DNA of 64,000 nt from Luteibacter sp. SG786 (GTDB taxonomy: Bacteria; Pseudomonadota; Gammaproteobacteria; Xanthomonadales; Rhodanobacteraceae). The DNA is taken from positions 186,001 to 250,000 of the forward strand of contig NZ_JAAOYX010000002.1 of NCBI RefSeq assembly GCF_011759605.1, written 5' to 3'. The position numbers were made by a program, and so were the translations under genes. Below are positions 29,396 through 37,655 of the stretch, piece after piece; within the stretch, counting starts at the first letter, position 1; each line of letters begins with the position of its first letter. Below the pieces are notes generated by a model that was not told the DNA's origin, did not search any database, and saw only the letters and a program-made list of their open reading frames with translations.

Positions 29396-29521
29396 CACGC
29401 AACGGCGTCCCATCGGTGGACTCCACCTCCCTGGAGTCACCCTGCGGACGGCCCGATCTTCCCCTGGGTCCGGTCGTCCTCCGGGCCCCGAGAGCTCCCC
29501 TGGCTCTCGGGGCTTTTTTTT
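29396..29521 (+). ncRNA. sX13-like small RNA
   Basis: Trans-acting sRNA candidate in the same place as sX13 of Xanthomonas (downstream of polA). Three successive hairpins present C-rich loops. Hairpin 1 is GACTCCA/TGGAGTC (29419-29438) with loop CCTCCC. Hairpin 2 is GGACGGCC/GGTCGTCC (29446-29479) exposing TTCCCCTGGG. Hairpin 3 is GCCCCGAGAGC/GCTCTCGGGGC (29485-29513) with loop TCCCCTG followed by eight T. sX13 is known to use C-rich loops to bind G-rich, Shine-Dalgarno-like targets. The 5' end is approximate: a TACATA at 29384-29389 could be the -10, which puts the start near 29396. The homologue call rests on architecture and locus, not on an alignment. Confidence 0.75.
29485..29521 (+). 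terminator. Intrinsic terminator of the sX13-like RNA
   Basis: Eleven-bp perfect stem with a seven-base loop followed by TTTTTTTT. It also separates polA from the two protease-half genes downstream, which therefore need their own promoter in 29522-29714. I see no strong one. Confidence 0.92.
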
Positions 29522-29714
29522 CCTTGCGCCGAGCCGGGCCTTCGGGTTTTTCGCCACGACATCGTCGTCGCGCCATGACGACCCATGTTTCTTTTTCCGA
29601 TTTTGTCTACGCCTTTCGCGCATTGGCCGCATGCGGGATGTCCGTCGCGCGCGATTCGCGCTTGAATCTGATCGGGGGAATCGTTCATCGCGTCGTCGGA
29701 GGGAGGGCGAACGC

Positions 29715-31631
29715 ATGACCGATATCACGACACTCAGCTTTGTGGGCGACTGGCGCATCACCGTCCTTTCGAAGGATGCCGATTGGGCGCAGCGTGTCGT
29801 CGCCGAAGGAACCCAGGCAGGCACGAACACGCTGCCCGGCGCACCCGGCGCCAGCACGCAAGTCTTTGATTCGGGCAGCGCTCCCTGGAGTCTGCGGATA
29901 GAACACCGTGACGACGACGGCAACTGGTCGCGAAGCGTGTTGCAGGCGACCTCTTCCGTCTCCGGCGTGCGTCTCGAATACATCGTGCGCTCCGAAGACA
30001 ACACCACCGAGGGCAGCGATCGCGATTTCAATGACCTGGTCGTCAGGCTCGACAAGCTGGGGGCGGTGTCGCAACCCGTGCCACCGTTCGCGATCCGGCC
30101 GGAGACGATGCAGGCGATGCCGGAAGGCATTTTCGAAGCGACCCTCGGACGCTACTTCATGGCCGTCCGCATCACCAATATCTTCGGCCTCGCGTGGCCG
30201 GTTTCCGCACGCGTCGGGCTCAGCGACCGGTCCCGCGCATGGTTGCATGCGGGCGGCGTGGACGTCGTGGACGCCTGGACGCCCGACGAGCAGTCATCCG
30301 TGGGGCAGCGTGTCGTCAATGGCCGCGTCGCCGTCGGTGCGTTGCTTCCCGGTGCCTCGCGGCTCATCTACTTCAAGGTGGATGTATCGCGGGCGCAGGT
30401 GCGAAAGCATATGGTCGAGGTCCAGGTCGACAGCGATGCCGGCGCGGAGGACATCGCGCTCATAAGCCCCAAGGCGAAGGCTCCTATCCAGGTATCGCGC
30501 ACCACATACGACGACGCGACCGGCACGTTTGTGGCGCGATGCGACGTGGGCACGCTGACCGCGAACATCCGGCACCTGGTGGTGGACTACGGCACGTTCA
30601 AACGTGCGATGGGTCGCGCACGCCGCCTGCATGATGGCCGCGACGGCGGCGCGGGCACGTGCTGCGACCAGTCCGAACTGGAACGTATCCGCGAACGGCT
30701 GCGTGCTTTCCTGGAAGGCAAAGAGGTGGATATCTGCGCGATATGGCGGGACCTCTCGCGCTGCTGCGCCGGCGACGGGGGATGCCATTGCGAGGACTGG
30801 ACGAAGGGCTGCGGCCCCGACTTGAGCTTCTTCGCGTGGCCCACCGTCATGGACTACACGGTGGCCTATCGAGCGCCGTTTGCAGGGCAGTACGGACCCA
30901 TTCCCTACGACGATCCATGGTGGAAGGTATTGCTGGCTATCGTCGCGATCATCCTGTCGCTGGCCGCCGCCGCTTCCGCCGTGGCCGACCTCGCCAACCG
31001 TGCGGACAGCGTGGTGATCGGTACCATGACGCGTTCCGTGCTCAACGCCCTCGACGCCAGGCCGTCCATCCCGCCCGGCCCCAACGATCCTGGCTCCATC
31101 GATGCCGCCGTCGCCGCGCTCAACGGCAGCCGCACCTTGTCGCCCGACGTGTTCTCGTTCCTCGATGCACAGCCGGGCGAGTTCTACACGGCCATGCCGA
31201 TTGTGGGACTGGGCGGGCATTTCGACAGTCCGGGAACGGTCTTGTCCAATGCCCAGATCAACGCGCTCCTGCAGAACCTCCACGACCATCCGGACGACCC
31301 GGCGGCGAAGGATGCCTTGCGCGTTTACAAGAGCGGCGCGCGCAGCGGCATCGGCATCGGCGCACTCATCACGAACGTCATACCGGTTGCGCCACGGCTG
31401 AACCATGACGGCAGTTCGATCTTCCTTCTCAACCAACTCACGATTTCGCAAGACGAAGACACCACCGACGGCCTCTCGTGCGCAGGCGACTCGGGGTCGC
31501 TCTGGCTCCAGCGGGGGACGAACGCGATCGTCGCTCTCAACCACGGGGGACCGGTGACCGACGACGGATCGTCGGCGCTGGCCTGCCGGATCGAAGACGT
31601 CATGACGCAACTCGGCATCCGCTTTGCCTGA
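29715..31631 (+). CDS. Uncharacterised multidomain protein carrying the Asp/Ser half of a trypsin-like protease
   Basis: 638 residues, no signal peptide. By position: 1-115 beta-rich with GSDRDFNDLVV (resembles the acidic motif of DUF4114-like domains); about 135-245 an Ig-like beta region; 316-366 a cluster of eight Cys; one hydrophobic segment at 402-427. From 430 onward it looks like the second half of an S1-type chymotrypsin fold: VIGTMTRSV, SIDAAVAAL (candidate catalytic Asp463), RVYKSGARSGIGIGAL (the usual GRTTG-x-T-x-G position), CAGDSGSLWL (candidate Ser593) and a closing helix ACRIEDVMTQLGI. No first-barrel His motif is present; that occurs in the next gene. GGGAGGG precedes ATG 29715. 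The stop TGA abuts the next gene's Shine-Dalgarno. Function unknown. Confidence 0.8.
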   Translation: MTDITTLSFVGDWRITVLSKDADWAQRVVAEGTQAGTNTLPGAPGASTQVFDSGSAPWSLRIEHRDDDGNWSRSVLQATSSVSGVRLEYIVRSEDNTTEGSDRDFNDLVVRLDKLGAVSQPVPPFAIRPETMQAMPEGIFEATLGRYFMAVRITNIFGLAWPVSARVGLSDRSRAWLHAGGVDVVDAWTPDEQSSVGQRVVNGRVAVGALLPGASRLIYFKVDVSRAQVRKHMVEVQVDSDAGAEDIALISPKAKAPIQVSRTTYDDATGTFVARCDVGTLTANIRHLVVDYGTFKRAMGRARRLHDGRDGGAGTCCDQSELERIRERLRAFLEGKEVDICAIWRDLSRCCAGDGGCHCEDWTKGCGPDLSFFAWPTVMDYTVAYRAPFAGQYGPIPYDDPWWKVLLAIVAIILSLAAAASAVADLANRADSVVIGTMTRSVLNALDARPSIPPGPNDPGSIDAAVAALNGSRTLSPDVFSFLDAQPGEFYTAMPIVGLGGHFDSPGTVLSNAQINALLQNLHDHPDDPAAKDALRVYKSGARSGIGIGALITNVIPVAPRLNHDGSSIFLLNQLTISQDEDTTDGLSCAGDSGSLWLQRGTNAIVALNHGGPVTDDGSSALACRIEDVMTQLGIRFA

Positions 31632-31642
31632 GGAGACAGATC

Positions 31643-33355
31643 ATGAAGAAGAAGCACTCGGGCATGCTCGCGCTGGCCGATGTCGCCGCCACCGAAGGCC
31701 AGCGCCTTGCCGACGACCCGAATATCGTCTGTGTTGGGGTGGGGCTGAAACACGTTGCGGGCAAACCCCGCATGGTGGCCGCGCTCCGCTACCACGTTCG
31801 CACGAAGCACGCCGGCGAGGCCGCGGTGCGCGCCGCTGGGAGCGAGCCGGTACCGGCGGAGGTGGGCGGTTATCCCACCGATGTGGAGGAGTGGAAGTTG
31901 TGGCGCATTGCCGCGGGACCATCACAAAAGACACCCACCGGGGGCCGCGGAGGCGACAAGGAAGACCCCCTGGTCGGCGGCACGTCGACAACGGTGCTGA
32001 GTGACTTCCATTCCTTTCCCACGGGTTACGGCACGCTTGGCGGCATCTGCTTCGACACAGTGGACGGTAGGGCGATGGCCCTGTCCAATGCCCACGTCTA
32101 TGGCGACGAGACCGGCAACGATGTGATCCAGCCGTGGTTGTCGATCAGCAACTACCTCGCCGCCTCCCTGGAAGTGCTCTACTGCGGGCCTGCGTTCTAT
32201 GTGTTCACATGGACAGCGCCAAGTCCGGCGACGGCGATACTGACAAGCGCCGCCGCCGCCGCCTGGACCGCCGCCGCGCTGTCCGATGCAGAAGATCCCA
32301 CGCGTTGGGGACAACGAACGACCGACGTCCCGGCGTCGGGCGCGCTGACGACACACGAGCAGATGGGTGCCGAGGCGAAGCTGCCGCGCATGCCGTTCCC
32401 GGGAAGGCAATGGAGCACGAAGGCGCGTTGGGATTATGCGCGCCACACCACGGCGGGCATCACTCATGGGACGAGCACCGAAGACAGACCGAACGAACAC
32501 GTGTTGATCGGGAAGCGCGTGTTCACCGACCGGCCGACCTACGCGCCGGGTGGAACGGTCACGACATGCGCCGAACTGTGGTCCGCGGCTTCGCGCAAGG
32601 ACGAGGCATACTTCGTCGTGGCGCACTATTTCCCCCTGGCCGATCCCGACAGCACCGTCAAGCGCGTCATGCTCACCGGCGGTCCCTGCGAAAAATACGA
32701 TGCCCGCATCGGTTACACCGCCACTCCAATCTGCGTGCACGGATTCAAGCCGCAAGTGGAAGGGATCGCGCAGATAGGATTCCCCTACGTCACCAGCGTC
32801 TTCCGGCTCTGGAGCGGCGAAGACGCCACCGTGCTCGAAGGCAGCTGGCTGCGCCTGCCGACGCCATCGGGCATCAGCATTGCGTGCCCGCCGAGCACGC
32901 ATGTCGAGGTCGAGGCCGTGCCTTCGGACAAGCCGGTGCACGCTACGGCCTACAGCGCGAACGGCGTGGCTGTCGAACAGGCGGTGACCTCGGGTCCGCC
33001 GGGGGTGGCCCAGACGCTCACGCTGACCGGGCCCGAGATCGTTCGCGTGACGGTCGCTGCGGCTTCCGGGGACTGCTACCTCGCAGGTATCTGCGTGGAC
33101 AAGCGAAAGCTCGACCCGTCCCGCTGGAAGGCGCGATCGCAGTACTACAGCGCCACACTGGCGTTGCCCAGGATCGCCACGCGCGGTACCTGGGGCGTAG
33201 TCGTCGTTGCGCAATCCCTGGACAATTCGCCCGTCGGCGCGGACCCCGTCGCCGCCGCGCGGCGCCTGGGCGGCATCGTGGCCTCGGCGAACGTCGCCGA
33301 GGTCGGCACCTGCGCCTGCGCGATCCTGTTCGATTGCGTGTTCGAGGTGGGCTGA
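31643..33355 (+). CDS. Uncharacterised protein carrying the His half of a trypsin-like protease
   Basis: 570 residues. Residues 27-80 (NIVCVGVGLKHVAGKP ... VGGYPTDVEE) match the small N-terminal domain often found before bacterial trypsin-like domains. Residues 110-165 look like the first barrel: VGGTSTTV, GTLGGICFD, MALSNAHVYG with candidate catalytic His151, and NDVIQPW. A hydrophobic Ala-rich hairpin follows at 184-213, then beta-rich sequence with several Cys and no GDSG motif. The Ser/Asp half is in the preceding gene, 11 bp upstream on the same strand, so both are surely cotranscribed. GAGGAG lies seven bases before ATG 31643. Whether the pair forms one enzyme is inference. Confidence 0.8.
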   Translation: MKKKHSGMLALADVAATEGQRLADDPNIVCVGVGLKHVAGKPRMVAALRYHVRTKHAGEAAVRAAGSEPVPAEVGGYPTDVEEWKLWRIAAGPSQKTPTGGRGGDKEDPLVGGTSTTVLSDFHSFPTGYGTLGGICFDTVDGRAMALSNAHVYGDETGNDVIQPWLSISNYLAASLEVLYCGPAFYVFTWTAPSPATAILTSAAAAAWTAAALSDAEDPTRWGQRTTDVPASGALTTHEQMGAEAKLPRMPFPGRQWSTKARWDYARHTTAGITHGTSTEDRPNEHVLIGKRVFTDRPTYAPGGTVTTCAELWSAASRKDEAYFVVAHYFPLADPDSTVKRVMLTGGPCEKYDARIGYTATPICVHGFKPQVEGIAQIGFPYVTSVFRLWSGEDATVLEGSWLRLPTPSGISIACPPSTHVEVEAVPSDKPVHATAYSANGVAVEQAVTSGPPGVAQTLTLTGPEIVRVTVAAASGDCYLAGICVDKRKLDPSRWKARSQYYSATLALPRIATRGTWGVVVVAQSLDNSPVGADPVAAARRLGGIVASANVAEVGTCACAILFDCVFEVG

Positions 33356-33368
33356 GCCCCGGGGGGAT

Positions 33369-33394
33369 GAAAAAAACCCGCCTCGCGGCGGGTT
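33369..33394 (-). terminator. Intrinsic terminator of the cox operon
   Basis: Stem AACCCGCC/GGCGGGTT with a TCGC loop; on the minus strand it is followed by a T-run (complement of 33370-33376). It ends the coxB-coxA-coxC unit and lies directly after the converging protease-half gene. Confidence 0.85.
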
Positions 33395-33402
33395 CTTTCG
33401 GA

Positions 33403-34293
33403 TCAGAGCACGTAGACGAAGAGGAAGAGCGCCAGCCAGACCACGTCGACGAAGTGCCAGTACCACGCCACGGCCTCGAAGCCGAAGTGGTCGTCCTTCG
33501 TGAAGTGGCCCTTCGCGCAGCGCACCCAGATGATCGCCAGCATGATCGTGCCCAGGGTCACGTGCATGCCGTGGAAGCCCGTGAGCATGAAGAACGTGGC
33601 GCCGTACACGCCGCTGCCCAGCGTGAGGTTGAAGTGCTCGTACGCTTCCGCGTACTCGTGCGCCTGGAACCACAGGAACAGGCAGCCCAGCAGCACCGTG
33701 GCACCGAGGCCGATCAGCAGCGCCTTGCGATGGCCCGCCTTGAGCGCGTGGTGCGCAATGGTGATCGTTACACCCGAGGACAGCAGGATCAGCGTGTTGA
33801 GCAGCGGAAGGCCCCAGGCGCCGATCGTCTGGAACGCACCGCCGATCTTCTCCGGACCGCCACCGCCACTGGCACCCCATGCGGCTTCATACCCTTGCCA
33901 GACGAACTGGTGGGTGAGCACGCCATGGCCTTCGCCGCCCAGCCACGGCACCGAGAAGATGCGGGCATAGAACAGCGCGCCGAAGAAGGCGCCGAAGAAC
34001 ATCACTTCGGAGAAGATGAACCACATCATGCCCATGCGGAACGAGCGGTCCACCTGGCCGTTGTAGTTGCCGGCCATCGATTCGTTGATCACCGAGCGGA
34101 ACCAGCCGAAGAACATGCCCAGGATCATGGCGATGCCGACCCAGAAGAGCGGCTTGCCGAAGCCGCCCTGGCCCGGCTGCGCGTTCAGCCAATGCGCGGC
34201 ACCGAACACGGTGACGAACATGGAGACCGCGGCCACGATGGGCCAGTAGCTCTTGCTCGGTACGAAGTAGACGTCTTGTTGCTGGTGACCCAT
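33403..34293 (-). CDS. ctaE: Cytochrome c oxidase subunit III
   Basis: Non-catalytic core subunit of the aa3-type oxidase, seven membrane helices over 296 residues. Family pieces are YWPIVAAVSMF, MGMMWFIFSEVMFFGAFFGAL, SSGVTITIAHHAL, LTGFHGMHVTLGTIML and the C-terminal YWHFVDVVWLALFLFVYV. It follows the small assembly protein by 33 bp. Confidence 0.97.
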   Translation of the reverse strand: MGHQQQDVYFVPSKSYWPIVAAVSMFVTVFGAAHWLNAQPGQGGFGKPLFWVGIAMILGMFFGWFRSVINESMAGNYNGQVDRSFRMGMMWFIFSEVMFFGAFFGALFYARIFSVPWLGGEGHGVLTHQFVWQGYEAAWGASGGGGPEKIGGAFQTIGAWGLPLLNTLILLSSGVTITIAHHALKAGHRKALLIGLGATVLLGCLFLWFQAHEYAEAYEHFNLTLGSGVYGATFFMLTGFHGMHVTLGTIMLAIIWVRCAKGHFTKDDHFGFEAVAWYWHFVDVVWLALFLFVYVL

Positions 34294-34326
34294 GGTGGTT
34301 TCCCGTGGATATCTTGGTTTGGCCGG

Positions 34327-34452
34327 TCAGACCTTCAGCATCTGCACGATGGAGAGCACGAACACCGCTACCGCGAAACCGCCCGCCAGCAGGGCGGTAC
34401 GACGGGCGCGCTTGCGGCGCGCCTCGAATGCGGCTTCCGTCGTGTCCTGCAT
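34327..34452 (-). CDS. Small single-span protein of the cox operon (41 aa)
   Basis: Short ORF MQDTTEAAFEARRKRARR followed by one membrane helix (about 20-38) and MLKV. It matches the size, charge pattern and place of the tiny cytochrome oxidase assembly proteins annotated between coxA and coxC in related bacteria. It starts four bases after the coxA stop, so it is in the operon. Its role is unproven. Confidence 0.75.
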   Translation of the reverse strand: MQDTTEAAFEARRKRARRTALLAGGFAVAVFVLSIVQMLKV

Positions 34453-34455
34453 CGG

Positions 34456-36069
34456 TCAGTGTTCCGTGTTGCCGTGGGCGAGTTCGTCGTCATGGATGAC
34501 CGGCGGAACGTCGAACGTGTGGAACGGCGCCGGCGACGGTACCGTCCACTCCAGGCCCTTCGCGCCTTCCCACGAGCGGTCGGCCGCCTTCTTCTTCGAG
34601 AAGAACACGCAGTGGATGACCACGCCCAGGAAGATCAGCTGCGAGGCGCCGAACCAGAAGCCGCCGATGGAGCTGATCATGTTGAAGTTGGCGAAGGCCA
34701 CGTTGTAGTCCGGAATGCGGCGCGGCATGCCGGCAAGGCCCAGGAAGTGCTGCGGGAAGAACAGCACGTTGACCGAGATGACGCTCGACCAGAAGTGGAT
34801 CTTGCCCCAGGTCTCGCTGTACATGTTGCCCGACCACTTCGGCAGCCAGTAATACGCGGCGGCCATGATCGAGAAGGCGGCGCCGGTCACCAGCACGTAG
34901 TGGAAGTGCGCCACCACGAAGTACGTGTCGTGGTACTGGAAGTCCGCCGGGGCCAGCGCGAGCATGAGGCCCGAGAAACCGCCGATGGTGAACAGGATCA
35001 CGAAGGCGATCGAGAACAGCATCGGCGTCTCGAAGGTCATCGAGCCGCCCCACATCGTGGACACCCAGTTGAACACCTTCACGCCCGTGGGCACCGCGAT
35101 CAGCATCGTGGCGTACATGAAGAAGATCTCGGCGCCCATCGGCAGGCCCACGGCGAACATGTGGTGCGCCCAGACGATGAACGAGAGGAAGGCGATGGAG
35201 GCGATGGCGAACACCATCGCGCGGTAGCCGAAGATCGGCTTGCGGGCGAAGGTGGGGATGATCTCCGAGATGATCCCGAACGCCGGCAGGATCATGATGT
35301 ACACCTCGGGATGCCCGAAGAACCAGAAGATGTGCTGGAACAGCACCGGATCGCCGCCGCCGGCGGCATTGAAGAAGTTGGTGCCGAAGTACTTGTCCGT
35401 CAGCAGCATGGTGACGGCACCCGCGAGCACCGGCATCACCGCGATCAGGAGGAACGCCGTGATCAGCCAGCTCCACACGAACACCGGCATCTTCAGCAGG
35501 TCCATGCCCGGAGCGCGCATGTTGAGGATGGTGGCGATGATGTTGATCGCGCCCATGATCGAACTGATGCCCATGAGGTGGACGGCGAAGATCACATAAG
35601 CCACCGACTCGCCCTGGAGCGACAACGGCGGATACATCGTCCAGCCGCCGGCGGGGCCACCGCCGGGCATGAACAACGTGGACAGCAGGAGCAGGAACGC
35701 GAAGGGCATGATCCAGAACGACAGGTTGTTCATGCGCGGCAACGCCATGTCCGGCGCGCCGACCATGAGCGGGATCATCCAGTTCGCAAGGCCCACGAAC
35801 GACGGCATGATGGCGCCGAAGATCATCACCAGCGCGTGCATCGTCGTCATTTCATTGAAGAAATACGGCTGCACGAGCTGCATGCCCGGCTTGAACAACT
35901 CCGCGCGGATAACCATCGCGAAGGCGCCGCCGATGAAGAACATCGTCAGCGAGAAGATCAGATACAGCGTGCCGATGTCCTTGTGGTTCGTGGACATCAC
36001 CCAACGCTGGAAGAACCCCTTGGGGGCCCCGTGGTGATCGTGGTGGTCGTGGGTGGCTGCGTGCGCCAT
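34456..36069 (-). CDS. ctaD: Cytochrome c oxidase subunit I
   Basis: Catalytic subunit holding haem a and the haem a3-CuB centre; reduces oxygen and pumps protons. 537 residues, twelve helices. Motifs include the His/Glu/Tyr stretch FWFFGHPEVYIMILP (CuB His and the cross-linked Tyr), WAHHMF (CuB His pair) and HFHYVLVTGAAFSIMA (haem ligands). The N-terminus is His-rich (AHAATHDHHDHHG). It is the second gene in the operon, 27 bp after coxB. Confidence 0.98.
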   Translation of the reverse strand: MAHAATHDHHDHHGAPKGFFQRWVMSTNHKDIGTLYLIFSLTMFFIGGAFAMVIRAELFKPGMQLVQPYFFNEMTTMHALVMIFGAIMPSFVGLANWMIPLMVGAPDMALPRMNNLSFWIMPFAFLLLLSTLFMPGGGPAGGWTMYPPLSLQGESVAYVIFAVHLMGISSIMGAINIIATILNMRAPGMDLLKMPVFVWSWLITAFLLIAVMPVLAGAVTMLLTDKYFGTNFFNAAGGGDPVLFQHIFWFFGHPEVYIMILPAFGIISEIIPTFARKPIFGYRAMVFAIASIAFLSFIVWAHHMFAVGLPMGAEIFFMYATMLIAVPTGVKVFNWVSTMWGGSMTFETPMLFSIAFVILFTIGGFSGLMLALAPADFQYHDTYFVVAHFHYVLVTGAAFSIMAAAYYWLPKWSGNMYSETWGKIHFWSSVISVNVLFFPQHFLGLAGMPRRIPDYNVAFANFNMISSIGGFWFGASQLIFLGVVIHCVFFSKKKAADRSWEGAKGLEWTVPSPAPFHTFDVPPVIHDDELAHGNTEH

Positions 36070-36096
36070 GGCCTTACCTCTACCTAAACGTTCGGG

Positions 36097-37014
36097 TTAA
36101 CCCTGGGGGGCCGGGGCGGGAGCTGCCGGGGCGGTCTGCGCGGTCTGCGCGGCCTTCTGCACCTTGGCCTCGTCTTCCTGCGCCGCCAGCCACTGTTCGA
36201 ACTCGGCCTTGGGCACGGCCTTCACCACGATGGGCATGAAGCCGTGGTCCTGGCCGCAGAGTTCGGCGCACTGGCCGCGGTAGACACCGGGCTCCTTGAT
36301 CTTTGTCCAGGCCGCGTTGGCGATGCCGGGGATCGCGTCCATCTTCCAGCCCAGCGCCGGCACCCACCAGGAGTGGATGACGTCGCCGCCGACGATGACG
36401 AAGCGGATCTTGGTGTCGGTGGGAACGACCAGCGGCTTGTCCACGTCGAGCAGGTAGGTGGCGTAGCCGTCGACCTGGATCTTCGCCGGGTCGAGATTGG
36501 ACTTCAGCTGGCGGGTGCGATTGGAGGTTTCCTCCAGCTTCGACATGAAGCCGACCTTGTCGACGCCCTTGCCTTTGTAATCCACGTAGTCGTAGCGCCA
36601 CTTCCACTGGTAACCGGTGACCTTGATGGTCATCTCGGAATTCGTGGTGTCGGCGAACGAGGTCAGGCCGCCGGTGGCCAGGTGGGCCAGGAAGATGAGG
36701 ATGATGACGGGGATGACCGTCCAGACCACTTCGAGCTTGGTGCTGTGCGACCACTTCTCGGCGACGGCGCCGCGCGACTTACGGAAGCGGAACATCGCGA
36801 TGAACATGGCGCCGAAGACGACGATGCCGATCACGACGCAGACCCACAGGGCCACCATGTGCATGGCATAGGGCGACCACTCGGCCACGCCCTTGGTCAT
36901 GTTCAGCTGGTTCGGTTCGGGATTGGCCCACGCCGCTCCCCCGAACAGCGCGAAGGCGCCCGCCGCCCACGCCGATACAGATCGTCCGATGCCGCCAGAT
37001 GTCATGTCTTGCAC
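36097..37014 (-). CDS. ctaC: Cytochrome c oxidase subunit II
   Basis: Accepts electrons from cytochrome c via the CuA centre. 305 residues: signal sequence, two membrane helices (about 50-75 and 93-115) and a periplasmic cupredoxin domain. CuA ligands are visible in GQCAELCGQDHGFMPI (two Cys, His, Met) and an upstream His in VIHSWWVPALG. The C-terminal tail is Ala/Pro-rich. There is no fused cytochrome c domain. Confidence 0.97.
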   Translation of the reverse strand: MQDMTSGGIGRSVSAWAAGAFALFGGAAWANPEPNQLNMTKGVAEWSPYAMHMVALWVCVVIGIVVFGAMFIAMFRFRKSRGAVAEKWSHSTKLEVVWTVIPVIILIFLAHLATGGLTSFADTTNSEMTIKVTGYQWKWRYDYVDYKGKGVDKVGFMSKLEETSNRTRQLKSNLDPAKIQVDGYATYLLDVDKPLVVPTDTKIRFVIVGGDVIHSWWVPALGWKMDAIPGIANAAWTKIKEPGVYRGQCAELCGQDHGFMPIVVKAVPKAEFEQWLAAQEDEAKVQKAAQTAQTAPAAPAPAPQG

Positions 37015-37025
37015 CTTTGTTGAAC

Positions 37026-37508
37026 CTACCTGCGCGTCTGGCCAGAGACTTCGGACAGCAGCACCATGAGTTTCCTTGACACCTCGGTCCTTTCCTCTTC
37101 CCCAAGGAAGGCCCCGATTTCCAGCTCGTTGCCGTGCGACGTGAGCAACAGACGCTGTCGTCCGTCCCCCGGTTTCAGCCCGACCCGCACCCAGTATGTC
37201 TGGAAGCGGACCGTCCGTCGTCCCGGCACGGCACGCACCTCCAGCGTATCCGGACCGATCGCGATGCGCTCACCCCTGCCGCCGGCCCGCCAGGCCGCGC
37301 CAAGCGCGAAACCCACGACGAAGGCCTCCAGCAGAGCGAAGAAGGGAGCGAACACGTTCCCCTGCCACGCACCGAGTGTCGCCGTCGCCAGGGCCATCGC
37401 CGCAAGGCCGATGATCAGTCGACGCAGACCGCGCCTGTCCAGCGCACGGTTGGGCCGCAGCCACAACACGCGCGGGTGACCCGCGGCGGTCGGTCGAAGC
37501 ACGATCAT
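37026..37508 (-). CDS. DUF2244 family membrane protein
   Basis: 160 residues with two hydrophobic segments near residues 28-70 and a C-terminal PH-like beta region (IGPDTLEVRAVPGRRTVRFQTYWVRV ... LTSHGNELEIGAFLGEEER). DUF2244 proteins commonly sit next to cytochrome oxidase genes and may help assembly; function unproven. It ends 11 bp before coxB on the same strand and is probably the first gene of the operon. Confidence 0.87.
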   Translation of the reverse strand: MIVLRPTAAGHPRVLWLRPNRALDRRGLRRLIIGLAAMALATATLGAWQGNVFAPFFALLEAFVVGFALGAAWRAGGRGERIAIGPDTLEVRAVPGRRTVRFQTYWVRVGLKPGDGRQRLLLTSHGNELEIGAFLGEEERTEVSRKLMVLLSEVSGQTRR

Positions 37509-37618
37509 GGGAGCCTAAGCGTGCCTGGAACATTGGGATGATAGGGCGCCAGGGATGCCGGGGACAAGTTGTCGCATCCGTAAGACCCCGCAATAACACA
37601 CGAAGGGGCTTGCTCCCC

Positions 37619-37624
37619 TACAAT
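37619..37624 (+). promoter_or_regulatory. Candidate -10 box for putA
   Basis: TACAAT followed by GGGCGG, 32 bp before the GTG at 37656. It overlaps the ATG at 37623 that would otherwise be the longest putA start. No clear -35 is present. The same TAYAAT-G context precedes purH and slt. Confidence 0.35.
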
Positions 37625-37655
37625 GGGCGGTCTTCCTCGCCCCCCACACGCCCAC

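Noticed and set aside
32134..36087. 1317-codon plus-strand ORF across the second protease-half gene and coxC/coxA
   Set aside because: It is the complement frame of high-GC cox genes on the minus strand; the protein is Arg/His/Asp-rich without domains, while the cox genes have clear motifs.
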